In this document: positions 33,620-43,066 of the stretch, one piece after another
How positions within the stretch are numbered: position 1 is the first letter of the stretch
Layout of the letters: each line of letters starts with the position of its first letter
Source of the DNA: Candidatus Gastranaerophilales bacterium
GTDB taxonomy: Bacteria > Cyanobacteriota > Vampirovibrionia > Gastranaerophilales > Gastranaerophilaceae
NCBI GenBank assembly: GCA_944327255.1
Contig: CALVHA010000016.1
Span: 1-57,039 of the forward strand
Reading direction: 5' to 3'
Length of the DNA stretch: 57,039 nucleotides
Position numbers and translations under genes: made by a program
Notes under the pieces: model-generated
Seen by the model: the letters and a program-made list of their open reading frames with translations, nothing else
Told to the model about the DNA's origin: nothing
The model's database searches: none

Positions 33620-34931
33620 TTTTCACCTCAAACAATCTATTCCAAGGAAAGCTATAAGAGGTCGAAAAATCAATGTTTAAGACTTTTTTAATAACCTGTT
33701 CAAATTCGCACATTTTATCTTTTAATTCCTCAACATCGGTGGATTTAAGAGCTTGACGAACATTAGCCTGATAAGCCCAGTCATCCAAAAACCGCACAAC
33801 TTGTAATTTCTTAAAAGCATTATTTTTATCAGAATTATAAGTTGTCTTCATTGAACAAATTAGACTCCCCAAAGTGTTTGCAGAAGTATTCCACCCAGAA
33901 TAACCTAAGAAATTATCGCCAACACCAACATCAAAAATCTTTCTTACAAATTCATTATCCGCCCCGTTTGCGAAACGAACGTCAGCTATAATATATGGTT
34001 TATCAGGTCTTTTCCAAATACCATGAAAATGTTTTGTATCACGTTTCATTACAATCTCACCCTGATACTCTTCAAAATTATTAATATACAAAAGGATATC
34101 TGCATTAGTTTCATCAACAATTTCGCATCCTGCAAGAGTAAGTTGTCCCTCAACAGATTTTTCAATCGAAATATCTTCATAATTAGAGATTAAATTTTTA
34201 TATTCAGGTTCAAGAAAAATCGGAGCCACTTTTATTTTCTTTGTTATAGCACGAGCCAAAAGAGTAAGAGGAATTTCATCCGCTCCTGTTTTGGTAAATC
34301 CTCCAAGTGCTTCTAATTCTCTTGCTTCCATCACGTTAAGACCAAATTCCGCACAATCATCTTTTGAAAAAATCAATGTATCAAAAAAACCTTCTTTTTG
34401 CCATTCAAGATATATTTTATTTATTTCGAAATTACGTTTTCGGGTATCCAGATAATCCTCCAAAATATTTTTCGGAATATCATTTTTTGTTTCCCCAAGT
34501 TTATGATAATTATATGAATACCTAAAAATTTCAGTCCCGTATAAATTCCAATACTGCTTTTCTTCCTCATTTATATTATTATTTGAAATACGCATTATGG
34601 AAGAAAAAGCATAAATTTTAGCTTTTTTTGAAATAAGTATACTTTTTAATTCAAAAATTCTTTCTTTTATAGCATCGAAAGAATCCTCTGAACGTCTGGA
34701 AGGAATTAACCCTCCATATGCAACCGTATCAAGTGATAAAATAACCGCATCAACTTCAGGCAAGGACTTAAGCCATTCCAAAAGACCATCAGTATCAGCA
34801 GGACGGGTTAAGTCACCAAGCAACCCAATTCCCGGAATAAAGAACTCAAGATTTTTATCAATTTCACTAATCATCTTGGGCATCTGATAACAAACCGGAC
34901 GATTATCTATTGGAATAAAAGCTATTTTCAT
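33606..34931 (-). CDS. DUF4127 family protein
   Basis: A 441-residue cytoplasmic protein that starts MKIAFIPIDNRPVCYQMPK, with the family's (I/L)P(L/I)D(D/N)RPVN-like opening, and continues ILSLDTVAYGGLIPSRR. The later NPxSGWNTSANTLG-type motif (GYSGWNTSANTLGS, about residue 345) is also typical. The biochemical role is unknown to me. The -10 TATAAT (34939-34944) ends 7 bases before the ATG and no SD exists, so the mRNA looks leaderless. Confidence 0.8.
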   Translation of the reverse strand: MKIAFIPIDNRPVCYQMPKMISEIDKNLEFFIPGIGLLGDLTRPADTDGLLEWLKSLPEVDAVILSLDTVAYGGLIPSRRSEDSFDAIKERIFELKSILISKKAKIYAFSSIMRISNNNINEEEKQYWNLYGTEIFRYSYNYHKLGETKNDIPKNILEDYLDTRKRNFEINKIYLEWQKEGFFDTLIFSKDDCAEFGLNVMEARELEALGGFTKTGADEIPLTLLARAITKKIKVAPIFLEPEYKNLISNYEDISIEKSVEGQLTLAGCEIVDETNADILLYINNFEEYQGEIVMKRDTKHFHGIWKRPDKPYIIADVRFANGADNEFVRKIFDVGVGDNFLGYSGWNTSANTLGSLICSMKTTYNSDKNNAFKKLQVVRFLDDWAYQANVRQALKSTDVEELKDKMCEFEQVIKKVLNIDFSTSYSFPWNRLFEVKIEFN

Positions 34932-34938
34932 AATTTAT

Positions 34939-34966
34939 ATTATATGCTAACATAATCGTTATGCAA
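34939..34966 (-). promoter_or_regulatory. Promoter of leaderless DUF4127-mntP operon
   Basis: On the minus strand TTGCAT (34961-34966), 16 bases, TATAAT (34939-34944), then 7 bases to the ATG. Confidence 0.6.
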
Positions 34967-34980
34967 AAAGGTAACAAATT

Positions 34981-35667
34981 ATGACAGTATCTAAAAATCC
35001 CGAAGATATAAAAAAGATGTTTAATAAAATCGCATCAAAATATGATTTCAATAATAATATAATATCTCTCGGTTTACATAAGCTTATAAAAAGACTTGCA
35101 GTGAGCAATCTTACACTCAAAAACAACATGAGAATTCTTGATGAATGCAGCGGAACTGGAGATATTGCCTATTACTTAAAGAAGAGAAATGCTAACACAG
35201 ACATTATAGGGGTAGATTTCTCTGAAAAGATGGTCGAAATTGCCAGAAAAAAGCATCCTAAAATTACATTTTTGCAGGAAGACTGCACTAAACTTCCGTT
35301 TACTTCAAACAGTTTTGATATTATAACAATGAGTTTTGGGTTAAGGAATATATCAGACCATAAACAGGCAATAAAAGAAAGTTTTCGGGTCCTAGAAGAC
35401 GGTGGACAGCTAATGCATCTGGACTTCGGAAAAAAAAAGTTCATATCACAAATATTTGATTTTATTGTAAAAAAAACAATTCACCTGTTTTACGGAAACA
35501 AACTTCCGTATGACTATCTGGTTAAATCAAAAAATGAATTTTTCACCCCTGAAAACCTTATCAGAGAATTTGAATCGGAAGGTTTTATACTAAAAAAACG
35601 CAAAGACTATCTCTTTGGAATAATATCAATGCAAATTTTTGAAAAATCACAAACAGCATATTGTTAA
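34981..35667 (+). CDS. UbiE/MenG-family methyltransferase
   Basis: A 228-residue class I SAM methyltransferase. FNKIASKYDFNNNIISLGLHKLIKR matches the UbiE/MenG opening (F.xVAxxYDxxNxxxSxGxHxxWK). Motif I reads ILDECSGTGDIA, in place of the usual LDLAxGTGD, then GVDFSEKMVEIAR and RVLEDGGQLMHLDFGK. The likely role is C-methylation of demethylmenaquinone in respiratory quinone synthesis; no other men genes are in the window, so related methyl acceptors cannot be excluded. It diverges from the DUF4127 gene. Confidence 0.82.
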   Translation: MTVSKNPEDIKKMFNKIASKYDFNNNIISLGLHKLIKRLAVSNLTLKNNMRILDECSGTGDIAYYLKKRNANTDIIGVDFSEKMVEIARKKHPKITFLQEDCTKLPFTSNSFDIITMSFGLRNISDHKQAIKESFRVLEDGGQLMHLDFGKKKFISQIFDFIVKKTIHLFYGNKLPYDYLVKSKNEFFTPENLIREFESEGFILKKRKDYLFGIISMQIFEKSQTAYC

Positions 35668-35729
35668 CATTTATCACTAATTTTCAAGTCATCAGCAACA
35701 TAAAACCAAGGAAAATAATTTCAAACATA

Positions 35730-36149
35730 TTATTTTAAGTAATCTTCAAAAGTTTTTATATTAACCCTATACCCACACCCTTCATGAAGTTTTGCAGGGT
35801 AAAAAACACGTTTTGCCGGATAATTTTTACACATTCTCAGTCTGTGTTTATAGTCCGAACATAAACCGTCTTCTGTCACAAGTTTGCATGCAAAAATTAG
35901 ATTTCCAAACTCATCTTTTCCTTTAATATAAAAACGCCTGTATTGCGGAAATAAAAATTGCATAAATTTAAACTCTTTTTCTGTATAAGTATCAACGCTA
36001 TACATATAATTACAACATTTTCCGCACTTTTTACATTCTCCAGTAATTTCATAGGAGATCTTTTCAGGTACAAAATATGAACGAAATTCATTCCAAAATG
36101 AAGACAAAAAATCAAACATATTAACATAATAACATAAAGAATTTGCCAT
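35730..36149 (-). CDS. YkgJ-family cysteine-cluster protein
   Basis: A 139-residue protein with the YkgJ CxxCxxCC motif (CKKCGKCC, near residue 38), a second group in ACKLVTEDGLCSDYKHRLRMC and a late CGY. Eight or so cysteines suggest zinc or Fe-S binding. Function unknown in general. It diverges from the PBP gene at 36201 with overlapping promoter regions; the SD AAGGGGG directly precedes the ATG. A later start (MFDFLSS...) is possible. Confidence 0.8.
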   Translation of the reverse strand: MANSLCYYVNMFDFLSSFWNEFRSYFVPEKISYEITGECKKCGKCCNYMYSVDTYTEKEFKFMQFLFPQYRRFYIKGKDEFGNLIFACKLVTEDGLCSDYKHRLRMCKNYPAKRVFYPAKLHEGCGYRVNIKTFEDYLK

Positions 36150-36200
36150 ACCCCCTTTTTTATAATAAAATATACTCTAGAAGAGAAGGGATTATTAATC

Positions 36201-38348
36201 ATGGCAAGAATTAGAAGAAGTGACAGATACTCCTCTGAAAGAGAGATTGCACAAGCCAACATATCAAGAAGACGCACAAAGGGCAGTAGTTTCTGGAGTA
36301 ATATAAGAACTCTGATTATTTTTGTAATTGCATGCGGGTTAGCCGGAATTGTGGCTTTTGAATTATACCTATCATCACTTTCTCCAATTAAAAATTTAGA
36401 CGGATTTAAACCGAATATTGTAACACAATTCTACTCACATGATGGCGAAATTATAAAAACATTCACGGCATATACTTCTAAAAAAATAGATATTGAAGAA
36501 GTGCCGGAAGACTTTAAAAAAGCATTAATCGCAACAGAAGATAAAAACTTTTATTCGCATCATGGCTATGATTTAACCGGGCTTGCGCGTTCTACTATCC
36601 AAAATATTCTTGCCGGGAAAGTTGTACAGGGGGCAAGTACTATTACCCAGCAACTTGCAAGAATTCTGTTCCTATCCAATGAAAAAACTTTTGACAGAAA
36701 AATAAAGGAAATAATTATTGCTGCAAGAATTGAAAAAACTATTTCTAAAGACAAAATTCTTGAAATGTATATTAATAATGTTTATCTTGGCTCTGGTGCC
36801 TATGGAGTTGAAAGTGCAGCACAAACTTATTTTAATAAACATCTAAAAAATTGTACTCTGCCTGAACTAGCTTTAATAGCAGGACTTCCTCAAGCTCCGT
36901 CAGTCTATTCTCCATTTAACAATATGGATCTTGCAATCCAAAGAAGAAATCAGGTTCTATTACGTATGTACAAAATGAAATATATTACGGAAGAACAATA
37001 TGAAACAGCCAAAGAAGCTAAGGTTCATTTAACATCAGTTCCGAGATTTTATACAACAAATAAAGCGCCATACTTTACGGATTACGTAATGAGTGAATTG
37101 GAAAAACTCGGATTTGATGAAACAGATATATCTCAAGGCGGTTACAAAATTGTAACAACACTTGATTATAAAACACAGGAAAAATTAAATGATGCAATAT
37201 TAAAAAATATGCGTAATTATGGTTTGACAAAAAAGAATCAGCAGGCAGCAGTTTTCTCATTCTCTCCGGTGGACGGAAGAATACTTGCATATGCCGGGGG
37301 AAAAGATTACACGCAATCACAATATGATAGAGTTCAAGCAATCCGCCCTGCAGGTTCGGCCTTTAAACCATTTGTATACGCAGCTGCATTAGAACACGGT
37401 TATACTCCGAATGATTTGATTGAAGATGCTCCTATAACAATTGGAGATTGGTCACCTAAAAATTACAGCCACAAATATAAAGGGAAAATCCCTCTATATT
37501 CAGCGCTTATGATGTCTTCAAACGTTTGCGCCGTAAGATTGATAAAAGAAGTAGGAATCCGTTCTGTAATACAAACTGCAAGGGTTCTTGGCATAACAAC
37601 CCCTCTTGAATACGATTACACTATTGCTCTTGGTTCTAACGGGAGTAAACTATTTGAACTTACCCGTGCGTATGGAGCATTTGCAAACGGGGGATATGTC
37701 GTACAACCTTTCGCCATTGAAAGGATTGAAACATCAAGAGGGAAAACCGTATACCGCGCGCCTAAAGCAAAAGCAACAAGACAAATCAGCTTAAAAACAG
37801 CAGCAGAAATGACTGCAATGCTAAAAACGGTAATTACAAACGGAACGGGACGTGCAGCAAATATCGGAGTACCTTGTGCCGGAAAAACAGGAACAACTGA
37901 TGATTACAAAGATGCAAGTTTTGTTGGTTACACTCCGAACATAGTCACAGGTGTATGGGTAGGCAATGACGATAATACAGCAGCAACTAAAGCTATTCAA
38001 GGAGGAACTGTTCCCGCTTTAATTTGGAAAGATGTTATGAAAACAGCTACTCAGGAATACGGAAAAGTTGACTTCGATTATCCAGAAGTTAAACTTATCC
38101 CAACGTATCTGCTAAAACAAAACACCAAAAAAGAAACTGATGAACCAGAACAACCTGAAGGACAAACAGCTATACCGCCTGTATCGGAGGAACCTATAAG
38201 ACCAGCAACAACTCCTGCTGAAGCTGTTCAAAATTTCAAAAAACAACAGGAACAAAAGAATCAAACGGCACCAATTCCAACAACTCCAGCTGAGACTACA
38301 AAAGCTCCTACACCAATACCAATGGCAACTCCGGAGAGTATACGCTAA
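36201..38348 (+). CDS. Bifunctional class A penicillin-binding protein (PBP1a-like)
   Basis: A 715-residue inner-membrane peptidoglycan synthase. After a basic N-tail and one membrane helix (about residues 31-56) comes the GT51 transglycosylase domain with catalytic E113 in ATEDKNFYSHHGYD and GASTITQQLAR. The transpeptidase domain has S386-x-x-K389 (PAGSAFKPF), SSN (MSSNVCAVR) and K562-T-G (GKTGTTDDY). A Pro/Thr/Gln-rich tail of about 70 residues closes it. The stop and the next start share TAATG, so the RNase HIII gene is translationally coupled. Confidence 0.95.
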   Translation: MARIRRSDRYSSEREIAQANISRRRTKGSSFWSNIRTLIIFVIACGLAGIVAFELYLSSLSPIKNLDGFKPNIVTQFYSHDGEIIKTFTAYTSKKIDIEEVPEDFKKALIATEDKNFYSHHGYDLTGLARSTIQNILAGKVVQGASTITQQLARILFLSNEKTFDRKIKEIIIAARIEKTISKDKILEMYINNVYLGSGAYGVESAAQTYFNKHLKNCTLPELALIAGLPQAPSVYSPFNNMDLAIQRRNQVLLRMYKMKYITEEQYETAKEAKVHLTSVPRFYTTNKAPYFTDYVMSELEKLGFDETDISQGGYKIVTTLDYKTQEKLNDAILKNMRNYGLTKKNQQAAVFSFSPVDGRILAYAGGKDYTQSQYDRVQAIRPAGSAFKPFVYAAALEHGYTPNDLIEDAPITIGDWSPKNYSHKYKGKIPLYSALMMSSNVCAVRLIKEVGIRSVIQTARVLGITTPLEYDYTIALGSNGSKLFELTRAYGAFANGGYVVQPFAIERIETSRGKTVYRAPKAKATRQISLKTAAEMTAMLKTVITNGTGRAANIGVPCAGKTGTTDDYKDASFVGYTPNIVTGVWVGNDDNTAATKAIQGGTVPALIWKDVMKTATQEYGKVDFDYPEVKLIPTYLLKQNTKKETDEPEQPEGQTAIPPVSEEPIRPATTPAEAVQNFKKQQEQKNQTAPIPTTPAETTKAPTPIPMATPESIR

Positions 38349-38980
38349 TGAATGAATACATTACACACATAGGGACTGATGAATCAGGGAAAGGGGATTT
38401 TTTCGGACCGCTTGTTATCGCAGGAGTTATGGTCGATGAAAAAGCGGCAAAATTGTTTGTTGATGCAGGGATTAGAGACAGCAAAAAAATTACCGATAAA
38501 AAAATTCTGACACTTGAGCCAATAATTAAACAAAATTCGATTTACTCAATTGTTCCCATCTCAAACGGGAAATATAATGAACTTTATGCGAATATAAAAA
38601 ATCTTAACAAGCTTCTTGCTTGGGGACATGCAAGAGTTATAGAGAATGTCCTTGATCAACAAACCTGTGAATATGCTCTTTCGGATAAATTTGGAGACGA
38701 AAGTCTTATTAAATCGGCATTAATGAAAAAGGGGCAGAGTATAAAACTTGAACAAATGGTAAGAGCTGAGAGTGATGTTGCTGTTGCGGCGGCCTCAGTA
38801 CTAGCAAGAGCTACATTTGTTCATAAAATTCAAGAAATGGAAAATACCTACGGAATTAAATTTCCGAAAGGTTGCGCTCCTCAGGTTAAGGATGCCGCAA
38901 AAGAATTTATTGCAAAATTCGGGAAAGATCGCCTTATTGAAGTTTGTAAAGCACATTTTAAAACATACAATGAAGTCTAA
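38348..38980 (+). CDS. rnhC: RNase HIII (short form without the N-terminal TBP-like domain)
   Basis: A 210-residue type 2 RNase H that cuts RNA in RNA/DNA hybrids. GTDESGKGDFFGPLV (D11, E12) is the RNase HIII version of the active-site block; RNase HII reads DExGRGPLAG. RDSKKITDKKI and ESDVAVAAASVLARA follow. Standard RNase HIII is about 300 residues with an N-terminal TBP-like substrate-binding domain, absent here because the gene starts at the catalytic domain and is coupled to the PBP stop. It ends overlapping the UmuC-type stop codon (CTAA). Confidence 0.88.
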   Translation: MNEYITHIGTDESGKGDFFGPLVIAGVMVDEKAAKLFVDAGIRDSKKITDKKILTLEPIIKQNSIYSIVPISNGKYNELYANIKNLNKLLAWGHARVIENVLDQQTCEYALSDKFGDESLIKSALMKKGQSIKLEQMVRAESDVAVAAASVLARATFVHKIQEMENTYGIKFPKGCAPQVKDAAKEFIAKFGKDRLIEVCKAHFKTYNEV

Positions 38981-40161
38981 TCTGTTCCTTTTCTATCTGT
39001 AAATCCTGTTTTTACAACATTCTTCCCAAAACGATTTTCTAAACTATCCAAACATTTTGCAAGTTTTTGATTTTTAGTCTCTTCTTCACTATCAGCAAAA
39101 AGGAAAAGCTGTTCAGCAGCATTAAAAGTGATATTATCCAGCATAACTCCAGAACTTCGATATAACACTGAAGGTTTATAAATGTTTTCAAGCAATTTAA
39201 ATACAATATCCGAAACTTCCCACTCATAACAGGTTGGTTTTTCAAGATTTTTTTTCTCTACATATACTTTAAAGTCTTTTGTCCTTAACATTACACTCAC
39301 GACCGAACACTTTGCCTTCAATCTGCGAAGTTTTGAACAGCCTCTATGTATATGATAATTAAGCGAATTTTTTATAAAATTTAAATCAGAAGTAAAAGTT
39401 CCGAGTGCACTTGTATTTTGAATTGATTTAGGAAGTTTAACCTCATTAGAAACAGGAGATACTGTTTCACCAAGAAGTTCATGTTTTAGTTCAACCCCGC
39501 GGATCCCAACCTTTTTATCAAGCCATACATCGGACTGAGATACAAGCTCGTAAGCAGTTATAATTCCCGAGCGATGAAATAGTTGAGTTAAATTTCTCCC
39601 TATTCCCCAAATTTCCTCAATAGAAGTCTTTTTTAACTCCTCGAAGGCAAACCGTGGATTAATCGCATACACTCCGCAATCATCCCTCTTTGCTTTATCA
39701 GAGGCAAGCTTAGCAAGACTTTTGGAAGAACTCATCCCGATTGAGACATTAATATCCAGTTCTTTTTTAATTTGTTCTCTGATATAAGATGCAAGATCTA
39801 TATATTCCATCTTATAAAGCCTGCGTAAACCTGTTAAATCAACAAATGCTTCATCAATCGAATAAACTTCAACAGTAGGAGAAAATTCTCTAAGTTTATT
39901 CATAACCTGACGAGAAATATCTGAATAAAGATCATGATTTGCAACAATATAAATTCCCTTAGGATGATCTTTTTTGGCCATAAAAAGAGGTTCACCCATC
40001 TTAATACCCATCTTTTTTGCTTCTTTAGAACGAGAAACGACACACCCGCCCTTATTCGAAACAACACAAACAGGCTTTCCCTTAAGCTCAGGATTAACCT
40101 TTTGCTCACAGCAAACAAAAAATGAATCACAATCAACCAAAGCTATAACTTTTCTTGCCAT
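38977..40161 (-). CDS. Y-family DNA polymerase, UmuC-type
   Basis: A 394-residue translesion polymerase. VDCDSFFVCCEQ, GKPVCVVSNKGGCVVSRS and YSIDEAFVDLTG supply the catalytic acidic residues; the finger segment GIKMGEPLF and the Cys-containing start are of UmuC rather than DinB type. No umuD/lexA-like partner is adjacent. The start is ATG 40161. The open frame upstream overlaps a promoter (TTGACT-16-TATACT) whose -10 ends 8 bases before this ATG, so the mRNA is probably leaderless. No SOS box was recognised. Confidence 0.9.
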   Translation of the reverse strand: MARKVIALVDCDSFFVCCEQKVNPELKGKPVCVVSNKGGCVVSRSKEAKKMGIKMGEPLFMAKKDHPKGIYIVANHDLYSDISRQVMNKLREFSPTVEVYSIDEAFVDLTGLRRLYKMEYIDLASYIREQIKKELDINVSIGMSSSKSLAKLASDKAKRDDCGVYAINPRFAFEELKKTSIEEIWGIGRNLTQLFHRSGIITAYELVSQSDVWLDKKVGIRGVELKHELLGETVSPVSNEVKLPKSIQNTSALGTFTSDLNFIKNSLNYHIHRGCSKLRRLKAKCSVVSVMLRTKDFKVYVEKKNLEKPTCYEWEVSDIVFKLLENIYKPSVLYRSSGVMLDNITFNAAEQLFLFADSEEETKNQKLAKCLDSLENRFGKNVVKTGFTDRKGTD

Positions 40162-40169
40162 ATAATAAA

Positions 40170-40197
40170 AGTATATCGTGTTTTGAATCTGAGTCAA
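40170..40197 (-). promoter_or_regulatory. Promoter of the leaderless UmuC-type gene
   Basis: On the minus strand TTGACT (40192-40197), 16-base spacer, TATACT (40170-40175), 8 bases to the ATG, no SD. Confidence 0.65.
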
Positions 40198-40212
40198 GAA
40201 TTAGTTAAAAAA

Positions 40213-41145
40213 TTACAGCCCTGTTCTTTCATTCAGTTTTAATTCATCAATAATTTTTAATATAGAAATCATTTCATCGTATAACTGAGAAAAAGTTTTA
40301 GATGATGATGTCTTAAAGTTGCTTCCCATTGCAAACATATCTTTTCCACAGTCTATTGCAAGGGTCAATTTATCGTCCTTAAATGCACCTCTTACAAATT
40401 TTGCTTTAAATGCCAGGTTGAGATTACATATTCTCTCCATAAATGCTGTTGTTAGAAGATATCTAGCCTCGACCTGATTATCCGAATATGTAGTATAATT
40501 TTTTGAAAATTCCGACATCTCTAACTTAACTTCTTTAAAGACAGATGAGTTAATAGGAATTTTCTTTGCAGATAGTGATTTTTCAAGAAAGAAAGTATGG
40601 CCCTCAAAATTTTTATTCATCTGAAACTCTACGATCAGGCCACGAAACGTGTAATTATTAGCTTCATATATAGCTATACTAACATTTCTGAACAGACCAA
40701 TTATCATATCATCAAAAACTATAAATGGTGCCTTATTTAAAATATTCAGTGAGAGATATTGTTGGATTTTTGGAATATCTTTATTTGAGATAGAGTTTTT
40801 CCATTTAAAGTTTGTAAAAAATATTTCTAAAAATTTTTTCATTAAGATATTTTTTAATACTTTCTCGGTATTATTAAAAAAATCTTTATTGGAAAATTTA
40901 TTTATTATCAATAGAATGCCTGCAAAAACAAACAACAATATAAAAAATATTATTGAATAATTCTTTATACCTAAGGCTCCCAAAATCCAAGCACACAATG
41001 TCGAAATTATTATACCATACACGCAGAGCAATTTAGGAACATTTTGTTTTCGCATTTGCTCATATTCAGCCAATTTATCTTTTACCTCTTTATGGTAAAA
41101 CAGTCTGAATTCCTCTTTCATTTGCGCATAAGTTTTTTCTTCCAT
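40213..41145 (-). CDS. DUF3137 family membrane protein
   Basis: A 310-residue protein with two adjacent membrane helices (about residues 38-57 and 63-82) and a soluble domain. The features YTTYSDNQVEARYLLTTAFM, FKAKFVRGAFKDDKLTLAI and DMFAMGSN match DUF3137 (YSxDxxEARYLLTPxFMERL). The function is unknown; family members are often encoded with LemA. The SD AGAGG precedes the ATG. Its promoter is nested in the aspS terminator. Confidence 0.75.
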   Translation of the reverse strand: MEEKTYAQMKEEFRLFYHKEVKDKLAEYEQMRKQNVPKLLCVYGIIISTLCAWILGALGIKNYSIIFFILLFVFAGILLIINKFSNKDFFNNTEKVLKNILMKKFLEIFFTNFKWKNSISNKDIPKIQQYLSLNILNKAPFIVFDDMIIGLFRNVSIAIYEANNYTFRGLIVEFQMNKNFEGHTFFLEKSLSAKKIPINSSVFKEVKLEMSEFSKNYTTYSDNQVEARYLLTTAFMERICNLNLAFKAKFVRGAFKDDKLTLAIDCGKDMFAMGSNFKTSSSKTFSQLYDEMISILKIIDELKLNERTGL

Positions 41146-41158
41146 TAAACAAACCTCT

Positions 41159-41198
41159 TAAAAAAGCTCTGCCAATCATTATAGCAGAGCTTTTTTTA
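41159..41198 (-). terminator. aspS terminator containing a promoter
   Basis: AAAAAAGCTCTGC pairs with GCAGAGCTTTTTT across an 11-base loop; it reads as a terminator on either strand. It ends aspS on the minus strand. Confidence 0.88.
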
Positions 41199-41206
41199 CT
41201 TATCAA
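41178..41206 (-). promoter_or_regulatory. Promoter of the DUF3137 gene, inside the terminator hairpin
   Basis: On the minus strand TTGATA (41201-41206), 17 bases, TGC-TATAAT (41178-41183, extended -10). The spacer is the upstream arm of the aspS terminator and the -10 lies in its loop. The -35 box ends one base from the aspS stop codon. Confidence 0.7.
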
Positions 41207-41207
41207 G

Positions 41208-42989
41208 TTATTTATTTGTATGAGCAGTACTTTTGAGATGAAGTTCTCTTAACTGCTGTAAAGAGGCTTCACCAGGAGCATCACTCATCAGATCTTTTGC
41301 TCCAGAATTCTTAGGGAACGCAATTACATCACGAATAGATTCTGTTCTTGCAAGTAAAGCTACAAGTCTATCTAAACCTATAGCCAATCCTGCATGAGGT
41401 GGCGTACCGTATTGAAGAGCATTCACCATAAAGCCAAATTTTTCTTTTGCTTCATCCTCTGTCAAACCAAGAGCCTTAAATATCGCTGACTGAACTTCTG
41501 ATGAGTGAATTCTTACACTTCCGCCACCAAGTTCTGTACCATTATATACAATATCATAGGCAATTGATTTAACGTTGCCCAAGTCTCCAGATTTAAGTTT
41601 ATCTAAATCTTCAATACAAGGAGAAGTGAATGGATGGTGCATTGCCATAAATCTGCCTTCCTCATCACTCCATTCAAACATAGGGAAATCAACAATCCAC
41701 AATAAGTTATGTTTATTTTCATCTATAAGGTTTAAAGATTTACCAAAATGTAATCTCAATCTTCCCATAATATCGTAAACTAGTTTAGGTTTATCAGCAA
41801 CAAAGAAAATAATATCACCGGCGACAGCACCTGCTCTTTCCTGAATTCGTTTTGCCTGATCCTCAGTTACAAACTTCAATACAGGAGACTTAGCGGTGCC
41901 ATCTTCATTATAAATAATATTAGCCAAAGCTTTTGCACCAAATGATACAGCAAGTTTTGTAATATCATCAATATCTTTTCTTGAATATTTAGCTCCGCCA
42001 GGGATTCTGATACCTCTTACGATACCACCATTTTGAAGAGTCTTTTTAACAATTTCAAATTCAGATTCAAGAATAATATCGCCGATATCAAACAACTCTA
42101 AACCAAAACGTGTATCAGGCTTATCAGAACCATATCTATCCATAGCTTCCTGCCAAGGCATCTGAATAAACGGTGGTTTAACTTCAACACCTGCGGCTTT
42201 AAAAGTTTCAACAATCAGACCTTCGACACATTTAATAACATCTTGTTGCTCAACAAAAGACATTTCGAGGTCAATCTGAGTAAATTCCGGCTGTCTGTCA
42301 GCACGTAAATCTTCATCACGGAAACATTTCGCAATTTGATAATATCTTTCAATTCCACCAACCATCAAAAGTTGTTTAAAAATTTGAGGAGATTGAGGAA
42401 GCGCATAGAACTTTCCTTCTTGAACACGGGAAGGAACAAGATAGTCTCTTGCGCCTTCAGGAGTTGTTTTAATCAAAATAGGAGTTTCAACTTCCATAAA
42501 CTCTTCATTATTCAAATAATTTCTTGCAGCCTGACAAATTTTATGGCGCAATTTCAAATTATTAAGCATACCTTCTCTTCTGATATCAAGGTATCTGTAT
42601 TTAAGTCTAATATCTTCAGAAACATTATCATCATCTAGAACAAAAGGCAAAACTTTTGCAGTTGAAAGGATTTCCAAACTTTCAGGATACATTTCAACCT
42701 GCCCTGTCGCATATTTTTCATTATAAGTTTCTTCAGGGCGTCTTGTAACCTTTCCCTTTACCGTAATAACATACTCTGTTCTTACTTTTTCCATAATTTT
42801 ATGGACTTCTGGATTAATCTGCGGGTTAGTAACTATTTGAAAAAAACCGCTTCTATCTCTTAATTCAACAAACAAAATACCGCCAAGATCACGAATTGTT
42901 GCGACCCAACCTGAGAGGGTAACTTCTTCATTAATATTGCTGAGATTAAGCTCTCCGCAATTGTGTGATTTCATTTTTGTTCTTATCAT
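41208..42989 (-). CDS. aspS: Aspartyl-tRNA synthetase
   Basis: A 593-residue class II synthetase of the bacterial type: N-terminal anticodon-binding OB fold (LSGWVATIRDLGGILFVELR), flipping-loop/QSPQ region (LPQSPQIFKQLLM), motif 2 (FRDEDLRADRQPEFTQID), a bacterial GAD insertion, and motif 3 (GLAIGLDRLVALL). It charges tRNA-Asp, and tRNA-Asn too if the form is non-discriminating; the discriminating residues were not analysed. The SD AAGGAAGAG precedes the ATG. Neighbours are unrelated. Confidence 0.96.
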   Translation of the reverse strand: MIRTKMKSHNCGELNLSNINEEVTLSGWVATIRDLGGILFVELRDRSGFFQIVTNPQINPEVHKIMEKVRTEYVITVKGKVTRRPEETYNEKYATGQVEMYPESLEILSTAKVLPFVLDDDNVSEDIRLKYRYLDIRREGMLNNLKLRHKICQAARNYLNNEEFMEVETPILIKTTPEGARDYLVPSRVQEGKFYALPQSPQIFKQLLMVGGIERYYQIAKCFRDEDLRADRQPEFTQIDLEMSFVEQQDVIKCVEGLIVETFKAAGVEVKPPFIQMPWQEAMDRYGSDKPDTRFGLELFDIGDIILESEFEIVKKTLQNGGIVRGIRIPGGAKYSRKDIDDITKLAVSFGAKALANIIYNEDGTAKSPVLKFVTEDQAKRIQERAGAVAGDIIFFVADKPKLVYDIMGRLRLHFGKSLNLIDENKHNLLWIVDFPMFEWSDEEGRFMAMHHPFTSPCIEDLDKLKSGDLGNVKSIAYDIVYNGTELGGGSVRIHSSEVQSAIFKALGLTEDEAKEKFGFMVNALQYGTPPHAGLAIGLDRLVALLARTESIRDVIAFPKNSGAKDLMSDAPGEASLQQLRELHLKSTAHTNK

Positions 42990-43066
42990 TTTTCTCTTCC
43001 TTTTATGTGTAAATGTCTATTATTATTTTAACAAAAACATACAAAAGTAAACAGTTTTTTATATTT

